Position numbers and translations under genes: made by a program. The notes beneath the pieces were generated by a model. It searched no databases and was not told where the DNA came from. It saw nothing but the letters and a program-made list of their open reading frames with translations. Positions 9,715 to 21,581 of a stretch of 64,000 bases of DNA are shown here, in pieces (position 1 is the first letter of the stretch; each line of letters begins with the position of its first letter). The stretch is from Tritrichomonas musculus (taxonomy: Eukaryota > Parabasalia > Tritrichomonadida > Tritrichomonadidae), in contig JAPFFF010000016.1 in the NCBI GenBank assembly GCA_039105265.1, positions 1,860,001-1,924,000 of the forward strand, in the 5' to 3' direction.

Positions 9715-11850
9715 TTATTGGGCTGTGAGTTCGATGACCTTGCTTGTCATGTGCTTGAATGTGAATGGTTCGAGACCGATCTTCATTAAGTAGTCGCCTG
9801 AGAAGACTTCTTCGTTGCCCTTGAGGTCTGACTTGGTGTTTGGCATCAAGTTGATTTCTGTGACCTTGTACTTCTTGGCTGGATCGAGTCCTTGGAGTTG
9901 GACAGCGAATGTCTTTGATTGGAATCTTGGGGTGATGTCGTATGCGAACAAGAGGGCCTTCTTCTTGTCCTTTGAGACGTAGCTGACGGCCATGTGAGCG
10001 CTTTCTGTCTCGTATGGGGAGACAAGACGATATTGGTCACCATCGAGGATGACTTCTTTGTTGCGTTTCCAGTTAGAAACGGCGCCTTGGACGTAGTGGA
10101 GTTCGTCTTCGGTGATATCGTGGAGACCGATATCGAAACCGAGCTTGCACATTGAAGCAACATCTGTCCTGAACTTGACGGATGAGACCTTGTTCCAGCT
10201 TGTGACGTGTGCGCACATTGCCTTGGCTGGGAAGATTTGTGAGAAGCCCCATTGGATGTAGCAACGTTCGATTGGGTCGGTATCGTCGGAGCACCAGAAT
10301 TCGGTGAAGTATTGAAGGGCGCCATAATCGCAACGTGCACCACCTCCTGAGCAAAGCATGATTGGGACGGTTGGGTACTTGGCACGAACACGTTGGCAAA
10401 CGTTGTATAAGCCACGAACGTGGTCAACATACAAGTTGCCTTGTCTGTCCTTCTCGTAGTGCGAGTAGATGTTTGTGATTGGGCTGTTGCAGTCCCACTT
10501 GAAGAAGGCAACTTCTGGGTTTTCTTTGAGGATGTTGTCAACAACTCCGAAGACGAAATCTTGAACTTCTGGGTTAGCAAGATCAAGAACGAGTTGGTTC
10601 CTGTAGTAGTATGTTTCTCTGTTTGGAAGTGTGATAGCCCAGTCTGGGTGCTTCTCGAAGAGATCTGATCTTGGGTTGACCATTTCTGGTTCGATCCAGA
10701 TTCCGAATTTGATTCCTGCTTCTTTGGCGAATTCGACAAGCTTTGGAATACCATTTGGAAGCTTGCTCTTCATGACTTGCCAGTCTCCTAAACCTGCGTG
10801 GTCATCGTTACGTGGGTGGTTGTTGCCGAACCAGCCATCATCGAGAAGGAAGAGGTCGACACCTAATTCTTTGGCTTCTTTCATGAGCTTGCCAAGAAGT
10901 TCTTCGTTGAAGTCGAAGAATGTGTTTTCCCAGTTGTTAAGGAGGGTAAGACGTGTTCCTTTGCCATCGCATAATTCGTGATTGCGGGCCCATTCGTGGA
11001 AGTTACGTGAGGCTTCACCAAGACCGTGGTTGGAGTATGTGAAGACAAATTCGGCGGTCTTGAATTCTGTCTTTGGATCGAGTGTGTAGAGGGAGTTCAA
11101 GTGGTTGATACCTGGGAGAACTCTTAAGTTGCCGGCGTTATCGATGTCGAATGTGGCATTGAAGTTACCTGTCCAGTTGATGGCACCAACAAGGACATCG
11201 CCTTCGTTCTCCTTTGGTGGTTGGTTGAGACCTAATTCAAAGAAGGAGTGAGCAAACATTGATGCACGGCTTCCTAATTTGGAGTCGACAATCTTCTTGC
11301 CGAATTGTAATTCTTGTGTTTGGATGCGTGCTTCACGTGCCCAATCAGATGCAAATTCGTTGAGGTAGTAGTGTGGAGCGCAGAAGTAAAGGATGCATGT
11401 GAAGTAACGTGAGAATTGTAATGGTTTGCTTTCTTCGTGGGAGATAACGGACCAAACCTTGATAACGTTTTCCTTAGTGTAGGCAATGTAGTGAAGAGTA
11501 AGGTGAACTGGATAAACATCATCTTTGAGATGGATGATTGTTTCAACACCTCCGTCAATTTTCTTTTGTTCGTGTTTTTCATATCTGAAGATTGTGCATG
11601 GGTTTCCATCGGCGTGTGTGACTGCAACGCATGGCTCGAAGAAATCTTCATATCCTGATCCGGCTGCAACTTCCCATCCACGGCGGCTGACTGCTCCATC
11701 TGAGCCTGATTTAACTGACCAGTCAATCTTTGGAAGATCGCAATCACATAACAATTTTTCGCCAAGGTAGCATTGGTAGACACGCTTGTTTTCTGGAACT
11801 TGAAGGACAAGCTCGAGGTGTTCGCATTGAATTCTAATGAATGTACTCAT
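9715..11850 (-). CDS. Alpha-galactosidase, GH36 family, left-arm copy
   Basis: 711 residues from ATG 11848-11850, and the protein is identical to the copy at 28320. It should hydrolyse terminal alpha-1,6-galactosides such as melibiose or raffinose. Clan GH-D features are LFLLDDGWFGNNHPR and GIKFGIWIEPEMVNPRSDL, the nucleophile motif FFKWDCN (D453), and WCSDDTDPIERC (518-529) with the presumed acid/base aspartate. The length matches bacterial GH36 enzymes of about 700-750 residues. No signal peptide is visible (the N-terminus is MSTFIRIQCEHLELVLQ), so a cytosolic or lysosome-like location by another route is possible. Codon use is C-rich at third positions (AAG, ATC, CTC), unlike the neighbours, which suggests high expression. 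Bacterial-type GH36 in a protist suggests old lateral transfer. TCA initiator 23 nt upstream. Confidence 0.95.
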   Translation of the reverse strand: MSTFIRIQCEHLELVLQVPENKRVYQCYLGEKLLCDCDLPKIDWSVKSGSDGAVSRRGWEVAAGSGYEDFFEPCVAVTHADGNPCTIFRYEKHEQKKIDGGVETIIHLKDDVYPVHLTLHYIAYTKENVIKVWSVISHEESKPLQFSRYFTCILYFCAPHYYLNEFASDWAREARIQTQELQFGKKIVDSKLGSRASMFAHSFFELGLNQPPKENEGDVLVGAINWTGNFNATFDIDNAGNLRVLPGINHLNSLYTLDPKTEFKTAEFVFTYSNHGLGEASRNFHEWARNHELCDGKGTRLTLLNNWENTFFDFNEELLGKLMKEAKELGVDLFLLDDGWFGNNHPRNDDHAGLGDWQVMKSKLPNGIPKLVEFAKEAGIKFGIWIEPEMVNPRSDLFEKHPDWAITLPNRETYYYRNQLVLDLANPEVQDFVFGVVDNILKENPEVAFFKWDCNSPITNIYSHYEKDRQGNLYVDHVRGLYNVCQRVRAKYPTVPIMLCSGGGARCDYGALQYFTEFWCSDDTDPIERCYIQWGFSQIFPAKAMCAHVTSWNKVSSVKFRTDVASMCKLGFDIGLHDITEDELHYVQGAVSNWKRNKEVILDGDQYRLVSPYETESAHMAVSYVSKDKKKALLFAYDITPRFQSKTFAVQLQGLDPAKKYKVTEINLMPNTKSDLKGNEEVFSGDYLMKIGLEPFTFKHMTSKVIELTAQ

Positions 11851-11870
11851 CTTGATGATGTTTTAAAAAA

Positions 11871-11875
11871 AGTGA
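11871..11875 (-). promoter_or_regulatory. Initiator (Inr), TCACT, left alpha-galactosidase
   Basis: On the minus strand the sequence TTCACTTTTTTT places a TCA(+1)YT initiator with its A at 11873, 23 nt before the ATG. This is the spacing expected of trichomonad initiator-type promoters. It is conserved in the right-arm copy. Confidence 0.5.
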
Positions 11876-11930
11876 ACAAAAAAATATTTATTTTCTTTTC
11901 TCTCAAAAAATTAAATGCAATTATGATGTT

Positions 11931-13141
11931 GTTCAAATCGTCATTATTAAAAAGTGGTAACAGTAAATATTCATTTCAAAAATAATCAAATCAAATAAAA
12001 GACTATACTTAAGATTTTTCGTTACTTTTATTAATCATATCTTTTTCATAAGTAAAATTAAATTTATTTCTATTTACATTTTTTATAGAAAAATTGATTT
12101 TCAATGAATTCAATTTTTGTTATTTCAATAGTATTATCAGTAGGAACTTTTTGAAAATTGCATATATAAAAACTATTATTGTCATATTACATGTTTTTTA
12201 ATCTAGAAGATATATTTTCAAAATAATAGTAATAAATCTTAATTTTCAATATAAAACAATGAGTTCCAATTTTTGAAAGTTTCAGAAAATAAAAATCTGG
12301 AAGGTTAAATTAAAGGCCAATTATAAATAGAAATAACATTTTATTAAAAAAATAATATTAACACGTAAAAAAGGTTAAAATATTACATAGATCAGCAATA
12401 AAAATGTTTAATGTTTTGTAATTATATTGTATCTACTATTTGTTAATCTTAATAAATGATTTCATTCCAATCATTTTATTATTTTGGAGAAAAATGCTTA
12501 TTAATAAATGTATTGATAAATAGAATTAGGAAAATGTGCCAATTTTGGAAATTGTGCAGATTTTTTTGGAGAAATCAAAATATTATGATTTGAAGAAAAA
12601 CTATTCTTCTCATTAAAGTTTTTTTTAAGTTCAATAATATTATTTAGGAGTATTATTTTTATATTTTTTACAAAATAGAAGTAAATGAGCAAATAATTAC
12701 TGATCATATTGATGAGAAGTAAATTTTTTGGTATTTTTAAAAAATATAAATATATTATATATTAATGAATAATCAAATATTATTTATGATATTTTTCCTA
12801 ATTATTTTTTTCAGATTTATAGCTATAAGTCTATTTTTAAAATTGAATATGATTTTAAATTTATCTTAATAAAGAGATGTTATTTATTTAAAATAATGAA
12901 TAATTTATTTATCAATTTTTAATATTTAGAAAAAATTGTGATAATAATATTTTCAACTGAAAATTTAATAATGATTTCTTATAATGTATTCTGTTCTTCT
13001 GAGAAGAAGAGAAAAAAGTATGAGATTGAATTGACCTAATGCAGTATTTTTTAATTGAAATTTACAATGATCATAGTCATTTATATTGACATATTTGGGT
13101 TTTATAGTAAAACAAAGATATGAAAAAAGTATAAAATATAC

Positions 13142-13179
<38 letters not shown>

Positions 13180-13193
13180 AGACTGTCCTTGAA
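11931..13193. other. Spacer side flank, AT-rich, no gene seen
   Basis: This is unique DNA between the inner edge of the left arm and the transposon stack. One short minus-strand frame (12501-12707) is low in complexity and unlikely to be real. A poly(A) run of about 33 bases lies at 13143-13175. Confidence 0.6.
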
Positions 13194-13305
13194 TAGTAAG
13201 GATATAATCATGCGTTTTTTACCCAAATTCTATTGGGTTATTGTTTTTTTAACCCTACCCATTGGGTAAGCATATTTGGGTAAAAATATTTCAATACATT
13301 CAGAA

Positions 13306-13873
13306 TCAGGTATGCCTTTCGGGAGTCCCGGGTAAACTCGGATAATTAAACGGTCTTCCTCGAAATTATTCCTCGAACTTTTTTCGAGAAAAAGATTTTA
13401 CTCTAACGTTTATTTTTTTTAGTTCACATTTTTTTACTCGGGTAAATTTTCACTTTTTTACCCGAAAAACTCGAGTTTTAAATCAACAGAAAAATAATAA
13501 AAAAATAAGCTTTATTCATTTTCAAAATGAATCATTTTGCTGGAAATAGTGGTTTATTATATGATTTTTTTAAATAAATGTTAGATATAGCTTTAAAATC
13601 AATGACAAAAAATCTTTAATACTAAAATAAAGTATTCAAAAGTGTAAGAAAAATAATAAAAAAAATGAGAATTTTTTTTCGAACTTGAAACATCGGGTAT
13701 CCTCGAGATTTCCTCGGAAATTGAATACTTCGGGCAAATCGGGATCGAGGATGGCCGAGTAAAACGGTTATTTTACTCGGGTTTACTCGGGTAAACCGAG
13801 TACGGGAGTCTCCTCGATCCCGAAATTATTTTCGGGGAGACTACTCTTACCCGTCCTCGAAAAGCATACCTGA
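13306..13873. mobile_element. 568-bp MITE with 7-8-bp target duplication
   Basis: TTCAGAA flanks both sides (13299-13305 and 13874-13880; ATTCAGAA if eight bases are counted). The ends are TCAGGTATGCCTTTCGGG and, reverse-complemented, TCAGGTATGCTTTTCGAGG. Inside are many copies of the motif GGGTAAACTCGG / ACTCGGGTAAA in both orientations. No coding capacity. The size of the duplication fits a non-autonomous hAT element. Confidence 0.75.
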
Positions 13874-14233
13874 TTCAGAAATAATTTAAAAAAAAAATTT
13901 TTTTTATATTTTTTTAATATTAAATATCATATTTTTCTAATAATTTATTTAATTAATTCAAAATTGAACGATATATTTATATTAAAAAAAAGTATTTATT
14001 TATTAATATACGGTAAATAATTTTAAATAGCTTTGTTTAGGTAAAATATCAAAAACCCAAAAGGTTAATTATTTAACAATATTCTTCTGAAAATTTGGCC
14101 TTTTTAGGTCATTGGGTTAGCTGGAAATTTAACCCAAAAAATTCAATAGATTTAACCAGTTGCAAAAAAGGTCAAATCAAGGTTAAATTCTAATCAGTGT
14201 TTTTTTTTTCATTTTTTATAGTTCATTGCTCAG

Positions 14234-15760
14234 ATGGCTGACCAAAGCACACAACCTGTTAGCAGGATTGTTACATATCCAGATCTAGAAAGAGGAGAAA
14301 TTCACAGATATGAAAAGCTCAAGATTGACAAAACTCATTATTCAGTTCGATGCATTGAAACATTGTTAAATGCTGATGGCGTTCGCTGTTGGTGCTCAAT
14401 GAAACCCATTCGTGAAGATCACTATAAGAATTGGCTCTAGACCCATGAACACGTTTGCTCTCCTGGAATTCCATGTGCAAGCCCATCATTTGACCAGTTT
14501 TTTTCAAGTTGCAGCCGGAAAGGTCATTTATTTAACTTAACAGAAGATTCACTTTATGAAGATATGACGATGTTCACAGGAAAACATAACCTTGCTTTAG
14601 ATGTATTAAGTTCAGATGATTTTTATCAATTAGCGACCAAATTTATAGCATACGGAATATCTCTTTATGATCTTAACAAACCTTATCAAAAAGCTAAAAG
14701 AGCATTCAAACATTTACGAAGAGATAAACTCAGACAAATATTTATCAATGTAGCATTTCAAAAACACAGAAAAATATTACCGAAATTCGAGGAATTACCA
14801 TACGTTTCTTTAGCTCTAGATGAAGGAAAAACAGCTAATTATCAAAATTTACATTTCGTTTTGGAATCACCATTTACAGATCTTCCCTCCTATCCATTCG
14901 ATACAATTCGAATGAAAGGAGGGAAAGCAGTTCATTATGTTGCCAGTATTATGAAAGGTTTTCAATCACTCAATCTCACTAAAATCGATATAGGAACAGT
15001 AGTCTGCGACGGAAACACAGCACAGAAAAAAGCTTTTAGTCCGAATTGGAGATTCTCATTATACAATAAACAAATTCCTAATATTAAAAAGATCATTTAT
15101 GTTCCTTGTTTATGTCATCGAATTCACAGAGCATATACAACTTGCACAGAAAGAAATCCAGAACTCAATAATATTGTTAAACGGTTACATGAAATCTCAA
15201 ATTTATGCAGAGAAAATTATTTAGATATTGGGGCTTTATGCCCAGCTCATTGCGACACCAGATGGATATACGACTACAATATTGTTCATTTTATTCTTAA
15301 CCGTGCCGATATTATAAAAGAAATAGTTGATGATATACCAATCGATGAATTTCAAGATTTAAAAAAAGAATTAGCAATACTAAAATCATTAGTAGGAAAA
15401 TTCGAAAATCCAAAAACAAAGCTTCAATCGGCATTTCTGCTCCTCAAAAGAGCAATTAATGCATTATTAGATTTAGATAAAAACGAAAACAGATACGCAA
15501 AAAGTCTCACTTACTCATTACGGAACTATACTTTATCTTCTAAAGAAGGTGGTCTCTGGGCGCTTGCCTATTGTTTTACCAGAAACGGTCGATCAGATTT
15601 CAGAATTATAAACATTAAAAGAAGAAACCCTGACGTTGATAGCTCATCTTATTTTTTTTTTAATTTTTTAAGAGATATGAATAATGAATATTATATTATT
15701 CGTCTGATTATCCAAATTTGGGTTGAATTTATAATAGTGTTAATCATATTATTATTATAA
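14234..15760 (+). pseudogene. hAT-like transposase with one in-frame stop
   Basis: The frame runs from ATG 14234 to 15760 with a single TAG at 14438-14440 (codon 69). The N-terminal part has a C-x-C ... H-x-H-x-C pattern around the stop (CWCSMKP, then EHVC), like a BED-type zinc finger. The catalytic part shows SLALDEGKT (first Asp), VVCDGNTAQ (second Asp), CLCHRIHRAY (the C-x2-H motif of hAT) and HCDTRWIYDYN (the TRW motif). The last 35 residues after a T-run look like AT-rich noise, so the C-terminus with the final Glu is probably lost. It is the likely source protein of the outer element 13206-23745 and is now inactive unless the stop is read through. Confidence 0.75.
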
Positions 15761-16230
15761 ATTATATGATTCATTTATTTAATTGCATGAACAATTCCAT
15801 TTTAAGATACTGAAAATACCATAAAATAAAAAAATCATTGCTTAATATTTTGAACTTTATACCTTATTACATATTTTATATCTTAGTAAAACCAGTTACA
15901 CCAGTTTTTTTTAAAAAAACTGAATTTTTTTATTATATTAATATTAAAAATAATGCTTGAATTTTTAAAATAAAAGAATACTTTATTTTAAACATGATAA
16001 TGTACAATTATATATTATTTTCTTGGTAATTACCCCCAACTCCCTAAAATTCATAATTTCTCGTTATCATTAATGTTAACCTAAAATTTGTTAACCAAAA
16101 AAAGAAAATTTGAAGTTAACTCTAAAAATGTTAACTATATTTATTTGTATACAAGTAGTAAATGTAAAAAAAAAAATTAAATATTTCCATGTAATTTTTA
16201 ATATAAACAAATTTAAATGGAGAGGGAAAA

Positions 16231-18255
16231 TAGACTTGTTATTTTGAGAATCGATATCAAAAACGTCACTTTTTTACATCTGATACTCGATTATAAGTTT
16301 ACAAATCTGATATCGAGATTATCGATTATCAAGATATCAGATATGAAATGTGATATAAAAATAATTGTAAACTTGATATCAATTACCGAGATCTCGAGAT
16401 CTCAAACAGATGTATCTTTTTTTATAATTGGTATTTGTGATTTTATTATATCTAAAAATAAATAATAGAATCACTCAATTTCCTTGGGTTCAAAAACCCA
16501 AAAACCGCATTTTTTGTTTTTGTGGTGGGTTTTTATTTTAGATATTATATGTAAGTCGGTTGGCCTCTATATATCATATAAACCCAACAAAAACTAAAAT
16601 TGAAAAAAAAATTATATCGAAATTATTTCGTTTTTTAACAATACATTTTTAACACTTTATATTTTGCATCATTAAATATTTATATATAATTTTAAAAAAT
16701 ATCACGTGCTCACGGTAAAATAATTAAGATATCTTTGTTTTTGTTATTTTTATTAAAAATCTTGGGTTTTGATATAACTATTTATTTGCATAATGAGTTT
16801 TATATTTTTTCAAATGTAAATTTTAATTACTAGCAAGACCATATTTATATTCTTTCATTTTTTGATTTGGTTTTATAGATATTTGGCAAATATAAAATTT
16901 ATATTTTATGAGACCACTATCAAAATTTAAAATATTTCAGGAAAATCAATGAGTTATCACAAAATAATTTTCATATAAAAATTATAACTGAGCTTTTTTT
17001 GTATTTATTTTTATAGATATAAAACATATTATGTATTATTTTTAGAAATGTTGTACTTTTGAGAGAGTAATTCAATTTTTTTCATCACAATATTTGGTGG
17101 GCCAAAATGGTATGAACAAAAAAACGAATAAATTGAGAGAAGTATTGTAAAATTGATAATATCAAAATCTTTAATATATTATGTTTATTTCGATAAGTAT
17201 TTAAAAAAGCTCTATTTTAATAAACCATATAAATATAATACGTATTATTTTACCAAAGTTTTTAAGTATTACTTTTTTATCTTTGTAAAAAATGAATATA
17301 TGATGTTCAACTCATATCATTTGAAAATAAGTAAAATTTGGTACGAAAAATAGTCTTTTAACACGATAAATACGTTAAAACCAAGTAGTATAAGATGATT
17401 GAATAGCTGTTCAAAACTGAAAATTTGTTCCATCTTTTGTAGAGCAATGCTTATAAAATAACCAATTATACAAAGGTAAAAGCTTGTAGATTACATCATA
17501 TTGCTGCGTGCTTTTTCAAATTTTGAATCTTTTTAGAGTTTTGAAATAACTGGGATTGTACTCATTTGTGGCGATTCTTAGCAGTGTAAGCTTCCTTAAT
17601 AATACAGCTAATTGATAATAATTTGCATTTTCATGCATAATTTATCGAATTTCCTTTATTTTTGATGAAAAATATTTTCATTACTTTCTCATTAAATTAT
17701 TATAAACCATTGAATTTTTAGATTTAAGGTTAATTTTGGGCTTAAAAATGTTTGATAATATCTCAAAACGTACCGTTAGAAAATTTAATATTATAATAAA
17801 TATATTAATTAAATATATCATTAATAATAAATAAATACTCTATATATGCAAGTAGTCGGAGGTCAAATAGATAAAATATTAAGTCTAAATCATTTTTTAA
17901 AGATTTGGATTTGACTTGGTTTGTTTGGGTTTCGTTTCTTTTGGGATTACCTAATTTCATCGACCCAAACCCACAAAAATCTGACATTTTTTTGGGTTTC
18001 TAAGAAATTGAGTGAATGTATTGATGTTTATTTTAAGATTAAAATCAAAAAAGTACATTCTTTTTTATGAAATATTTGAGAATGAATTACGATCATATAT
18101 TTATCAAAAAATTTAATCGAAAATTCTGATATCAAAAGCTGAGAAAAAAAAATCTCGATCTCTGAAATCGATCTCGAGAATCTGTGTATATTTATGTATC
18201 GATATCAAAAAGTCAATCAATTATCGATCTCGAGAATCGGAGAATAACAAGTCTA
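16231..18255. mobile_element. 2.0-kb non-autonomous element, hAT-type
   Basis: The 8-bp direct repeat AGGGAAAA lies at 16223-16230 and 18256-18263. The ends are TAGACTTGTTATT and its exact inverse AATAACAAGTCTA-like, with subterminal GATATC and CTCGAG-rich repeats (16250-16410 and 18130-18240) in both orientations. An 8-bp duplication and a TAG start fit the hAT superfamily. No transposase is present. A further TIR-bearing sequence (16471-18015) fills most of its interior. Confidence 0.75.
16471..18015. mobile_element. 1.5-kb TIR sequence nested in the 2.0-kb element
   Basis: The left end TCACTCAATTTCCTTGGGTT and the right end (reverse complement TCACTCAATTTCTTAGAAACCC) match for the first 14 or so bases. 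Further inside, GGGTTT / AAACCC motifs recur. The flanks AATAGAAT and AATGTATT match at only 5 of 8 positions, so the target duplication is uncertain. There is no convincing coding sequence; short frames inside are AT-rich. Confidence 0.5.
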
Positions 18256-18358
18256 AGGGAAAACAAAACAAAAAAAAAAAAAACTATATTTATAGACAAT
18301 AAAGCAAAAAGAATAAATTTATAAAAATGTCACTTTTTTATAAAAATTGTCATTTTAA

Positions 18359-19567
18359 AAAAAGAAAAAAGCAAAAAGAAAGAAAACTGTAAAACTCAAG
18401 TTTGGAAAGGCGCATTATGATTATAAAAGAGAAAGGGAATTATGTGAAAGAGTCAAATCAAGATATTTTGAACTAAAGAATGATCCTTTAGTAATTCAGT
18501 GCCATATATTAACAATTCTGCATCAAGAATTTAATATAAATAGGTCTACATTAATAGGATGGCAAAAAAAATGGGATATAACAGAACCTGATTGGATGCC
18601 GGGTGATGTCCATAATTATTCAAAAGCAAAGAGAATATTTTCTGATTCAGTTGAAAATGGTATATCAGATTATATAATAGAAAATTACATCAGCACTGGC
18701 AGTTATTTCCCAGATAAAGAATTTAAAAATATCATGTTCCATGCATATAATATGGAAGATGATATCACCAGAGATTTTCACAGTTCACCTCATTTTAATG
18801 TAGACTTTAAAGATAGGCACAGATTTAGTTCCAGGAGAGCTCATCCCAAAAAAAGACCTGAAAAAGAATTATCAATTGAAGATCAAGAAATTGTTATTGC
18901 TAAAGTAAAATCAATAATCAGCGACGCTATTATAAAAGACGAGCCAGTGGTGAATGCTGACGAAACAGCATGGCGAATATTACCTGCATACTTCAGAACT
19001 TGGGCAGTTAAAAACTCTAAAAATTTCATTATAAATGTTCATGATGATGAACATGCACACATTTCAGTAATGGGTACAGTAACTCCAACTGGAGAAAAGT
19101 TGCCTCTTTTCCTTATTGTTGAAGGAGCTGACGACGATGATAAAGAAGACCAACTTGGTGATGATATTGCACCAAATGTTGGTATTGTATCAAAGACAGC
19201 ATATATGTCGACACCTTGTTTTATTGAGTATTTGAAATTCTTAAGAAAACAATTTGATAATGACAAAAAAATACATTTAATAATTGATTCTTATTCAAGT
19301 CATAAAGCCAAGAAGGCAGTAAAAGCAGCAACTGAACTGAATATTGAATTAACATTCATACCCGATGGCTATACCGACACTTTTCAGCCCTTGGACGTAT
19401 CTGTCTTTGGAGTCCTTAAAAGCATAGCTAATGCCAAATTATCTCAATTGTTGCTAAATGATCCAAATATAGAGATCGGAATGAGAACAAGTGTTGAAAC
19501 TATGATAAACTCTTGGAATACTATTTCAAAAGAGACCGTTGAAAGAGGTTGGTCGCAGTACTTGTAA
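18359..19567 (+). pseudogene. Pogo-like DDE_1 transposase, start probably damaged
   Basis: The frame is open from 18359 to the stop at 19565-19567, but the first in-frame ATG is 18596. The upstream 79 codons contain a helix-turn-helix-like stretch (INRSTLIGWQKKWDI) that should belong to the protein. An ATG at 18327 lies in another frame, so a single small frameshift in the A-rich tract is likely. The DDE core is clear: VVNADETAWRI (Asp1), HLIIDSYSSHKAKKAV (Asp2) and FIPDGYTDTFQPLDVSVFG (Asp3 and the PLDV signature of the DDE_1 family). This family makes TA target duplications, which matches the ends of the 16033-23575 element. The downstream part may still make a protein from 18596. Confidence 0.78.
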
Positions 19568-20821
19568 AGTTTTATATCAAAGTTAATATTGGTTATTAGT
19601 ATTGATACATCATTTGTGATTGTATTTCATCACATTGTAAAAAGATATTCTTGAGTCATAACACTATTATTTGAAACCATATTATCTAGTTATTGCTATT
19701 TCAAATGTATTAAAAGAAATCATATATGAACCAAAACTTGGCAACCAAAAAGAAGTGCACGACTTCTGTCCTTTGCGAACATTCTCGACAATGAAGATAA
19801 TTGATCAATTTTTTCTGAAAACAAAACAATGTCAATTGTCTTAGAATCATATTTATTTCTTTCATAAAACGTCGTGTGTAAGTTGCTAAAAGTGGTTCTT
19901 TTGTAGGTATCACTTCTTTGCATTTTTGTGAATTTGCAAATTCATTAAACATTGGATTTCCTTCAGGACAAGGTCCTATGATTTACTTTTTGAAATTAGA
20001 ATTCCATACTTCATCAATGGCACTCAAAAAATATTTTCTATCGTTTTCATAAATGAAATATATTGATCAAGCAAACGCGACACTTGAAATTTACGGTACA
20101 TGTCATGATACCAAATATGATAGAATTGTATGTCTGATTGAACAATTTCATGACAAACAAGAGCCATTTCTTTAATCACTCTTATTAAGTTTCGTAGTTA
20201 CATAATGAAGTTTATAAGGAATTGGAAGAAGTGTTTTTACACATCTCAGAAAAACACTAATAGTCTTTAATAAATTGTATGTAATGTTGAAGTTGCATCA
20301 ACATGAGTCGTTTCCTCTTATTATAATGAAAGAAAATAGTAGATAAGTTGTAGAAGACGTTGTGTAACATTAATTGAATCACCACCTAGAGATCACATTT
20401 TAGCGAACAAAGAAGTAATAACAATATTCGCGAATTCAATATTTAAAGTAGGAAAACAATCACCATAATCAAAAAAATGATTCATCAATTTATGGAACGA
20501 TGTTTATCGGGCTATTAATCAACAAGCGTTGTCAAAGAAATTGTTTTGGATCAAAGTAAATCAACCCATAAAGAGGCACAGTTGCATATGAAGCTTCATT
20601 AAAATTATCATCATTAATGTTCAACAAGGGATTGTTTAATTCCATCACGCTTTTCTTCTACTACTTTTGATTGGAAGTCTTCTGTCAAATAACAGTTCAC
20701 CAATAATTGATCAGTTGATTCAATGCCTATTGATTCCGTTGAGAGAAAATGAGTAATGTCTAAAAATTGTTCAATTGAACAATGATGAATTGCTATCGAA
20801 TTGATTCACAAATATCTGACG
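19568..20821 (-). other. Decayed reading frames, unrecognised
   Basis: The minus strand has several short coding-like stretches (for instance around 19710-19952 and 20640-20800), separated by stops. Amino-acid composition looks protein-like, for example VVEEKRDGIKQSL, but I do not recognise the family. Probably a dead cargo gene of the 7.5-kb element. Confidence 0.35.
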
Positions 20822-21109
20822 GTTTATTTCAAAACATGATAGTTTTTTTCAAATGCAAAAAAATGAAATGAAAAATCAGCAAAATTAGAACGAATCAATA
20901 CGAAGATCGGATCGCAAATTTCGCAAAAAGAACCAATTTTTTAAAAAAACTATCATAATTTTATAATTTTTAGTTTTGTTAAAAAAACAAGACAACAGCC
21001 AATATATATATTGAAGTGATCGCCAAAATCAAAAATGGATTTATTATAGTTTATTTCAAAACATGATAGTTTTTTTTTTTCAAATGCAAAAAAATGAAAT
21101 GAAAAATCA

Positions 21110-21488
21110 GGAGAATCGTATTTTTCTACGCCACTTTTTGAAAACTTTTAAACTTTTTGAATACTTTTTTATACTTTTTTAATTCATATTTTACTAAATA
21201 ATGCAAAATTATATAGTTCAAATAGCTTCCCGATTCATCCAGCAATTAAAGGAACCAAATTCGGCTTCGTGCAGCCCCGTGGTGGTCACTGGTGCGTATA
21301 TCCCCGAAAAATTATGTAAAAATAAACAAATTTATATCAAAAAAATTAAATTGTAATAATTTTAAGGTAAAATTAAAATTTTACGTTTTTTTTTGGTTAA
21401 ATTTCTTAACATAGTAACTCAAATTTCACCTTAAGATTCATGTATAGAAAAACCATTCAAAAAGTGGCGTAGAAAAAAACGATTGTCC
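21110..21488. mobile_element. 379-bp MITE with 9-bp target duplication, MULE-type
   Basis: GAAAAATCA occurs at 21101-21109 and 21489-21497. The ends are GGAGAATCGTATTTTTCTAC and (reverse complement) GGACAATCGTTTTTTTCTAC, matching for about 32 bases with few changes. A 9-bp duplication fits Mutator-like elements. The uninterrupted unit A at 20822 proves the empty site. A GC-richer stretch at 21225-21305 reads as a short open frame (FGFVQPRGGHW) that may be a leftover of coding sequence. Confidence 0.8.
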
Positions 21489-21581
21489 GAAAAATCAGCA
21501 AAATTAGAACGAATCAATACGAAGATCGGATCGCAAATTTCGCAAAAAGAACCAATTTTTTAAAAAAACTATCATAATTTT

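Larger units (their letters stand above)
8160..11930. repeat. Left arm of large inverted duplication
   Basis: Reverse-complementing 28241-31999 gives this segment almost unchanged: kinase, tRNA-Gln and alpha-galactosidase in the same order. Inner similarity stops abruptly at 11930/28241, just upstream of the alpha-galactosidase start regions. Outer similarity ends at 8160/31999, with a short further match (8132-8159 to 32169-32197) across a ~170-bp indel. The alpha-galactosidase proteins are identical, with one silent change noticed (A/G at the codon near 10713). The kinase copies differ by five residues, and the tract between tRNA and alpha-galactosidase differs in its poly(A). The arms are about 3.8 kb and the spacer 16.3 kb. 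Confidence 0.93.

Noticed and set aside
9846-10754. A 302-codon frame (and several shorter ones on both strands) overlapping the alpha-galactosidase, mirrored at 29416-30324
   Set aside because: Ser/Thr/Gln-rich text from frame shift over a codon-biased gene that has few stops in other frames. The GH36 frame has all the motifs.
12501-12707. 68-codon minus-strand frame
   Set aside because: Asn/Ile/Lys/Phe-rich text expected by chance in AT-rich DNA.
16217-16465. 82-codon open frame
   Set aside because: It overlaps the terminal repeat of the 2.0-kb element and reads the GATATC/CTCGAG subterminal repeats.
17153-17353. 66-codon frame inside the nested element
   Set aside because: Tyr/Lys/Phe-rich noise with no conservation evidence.
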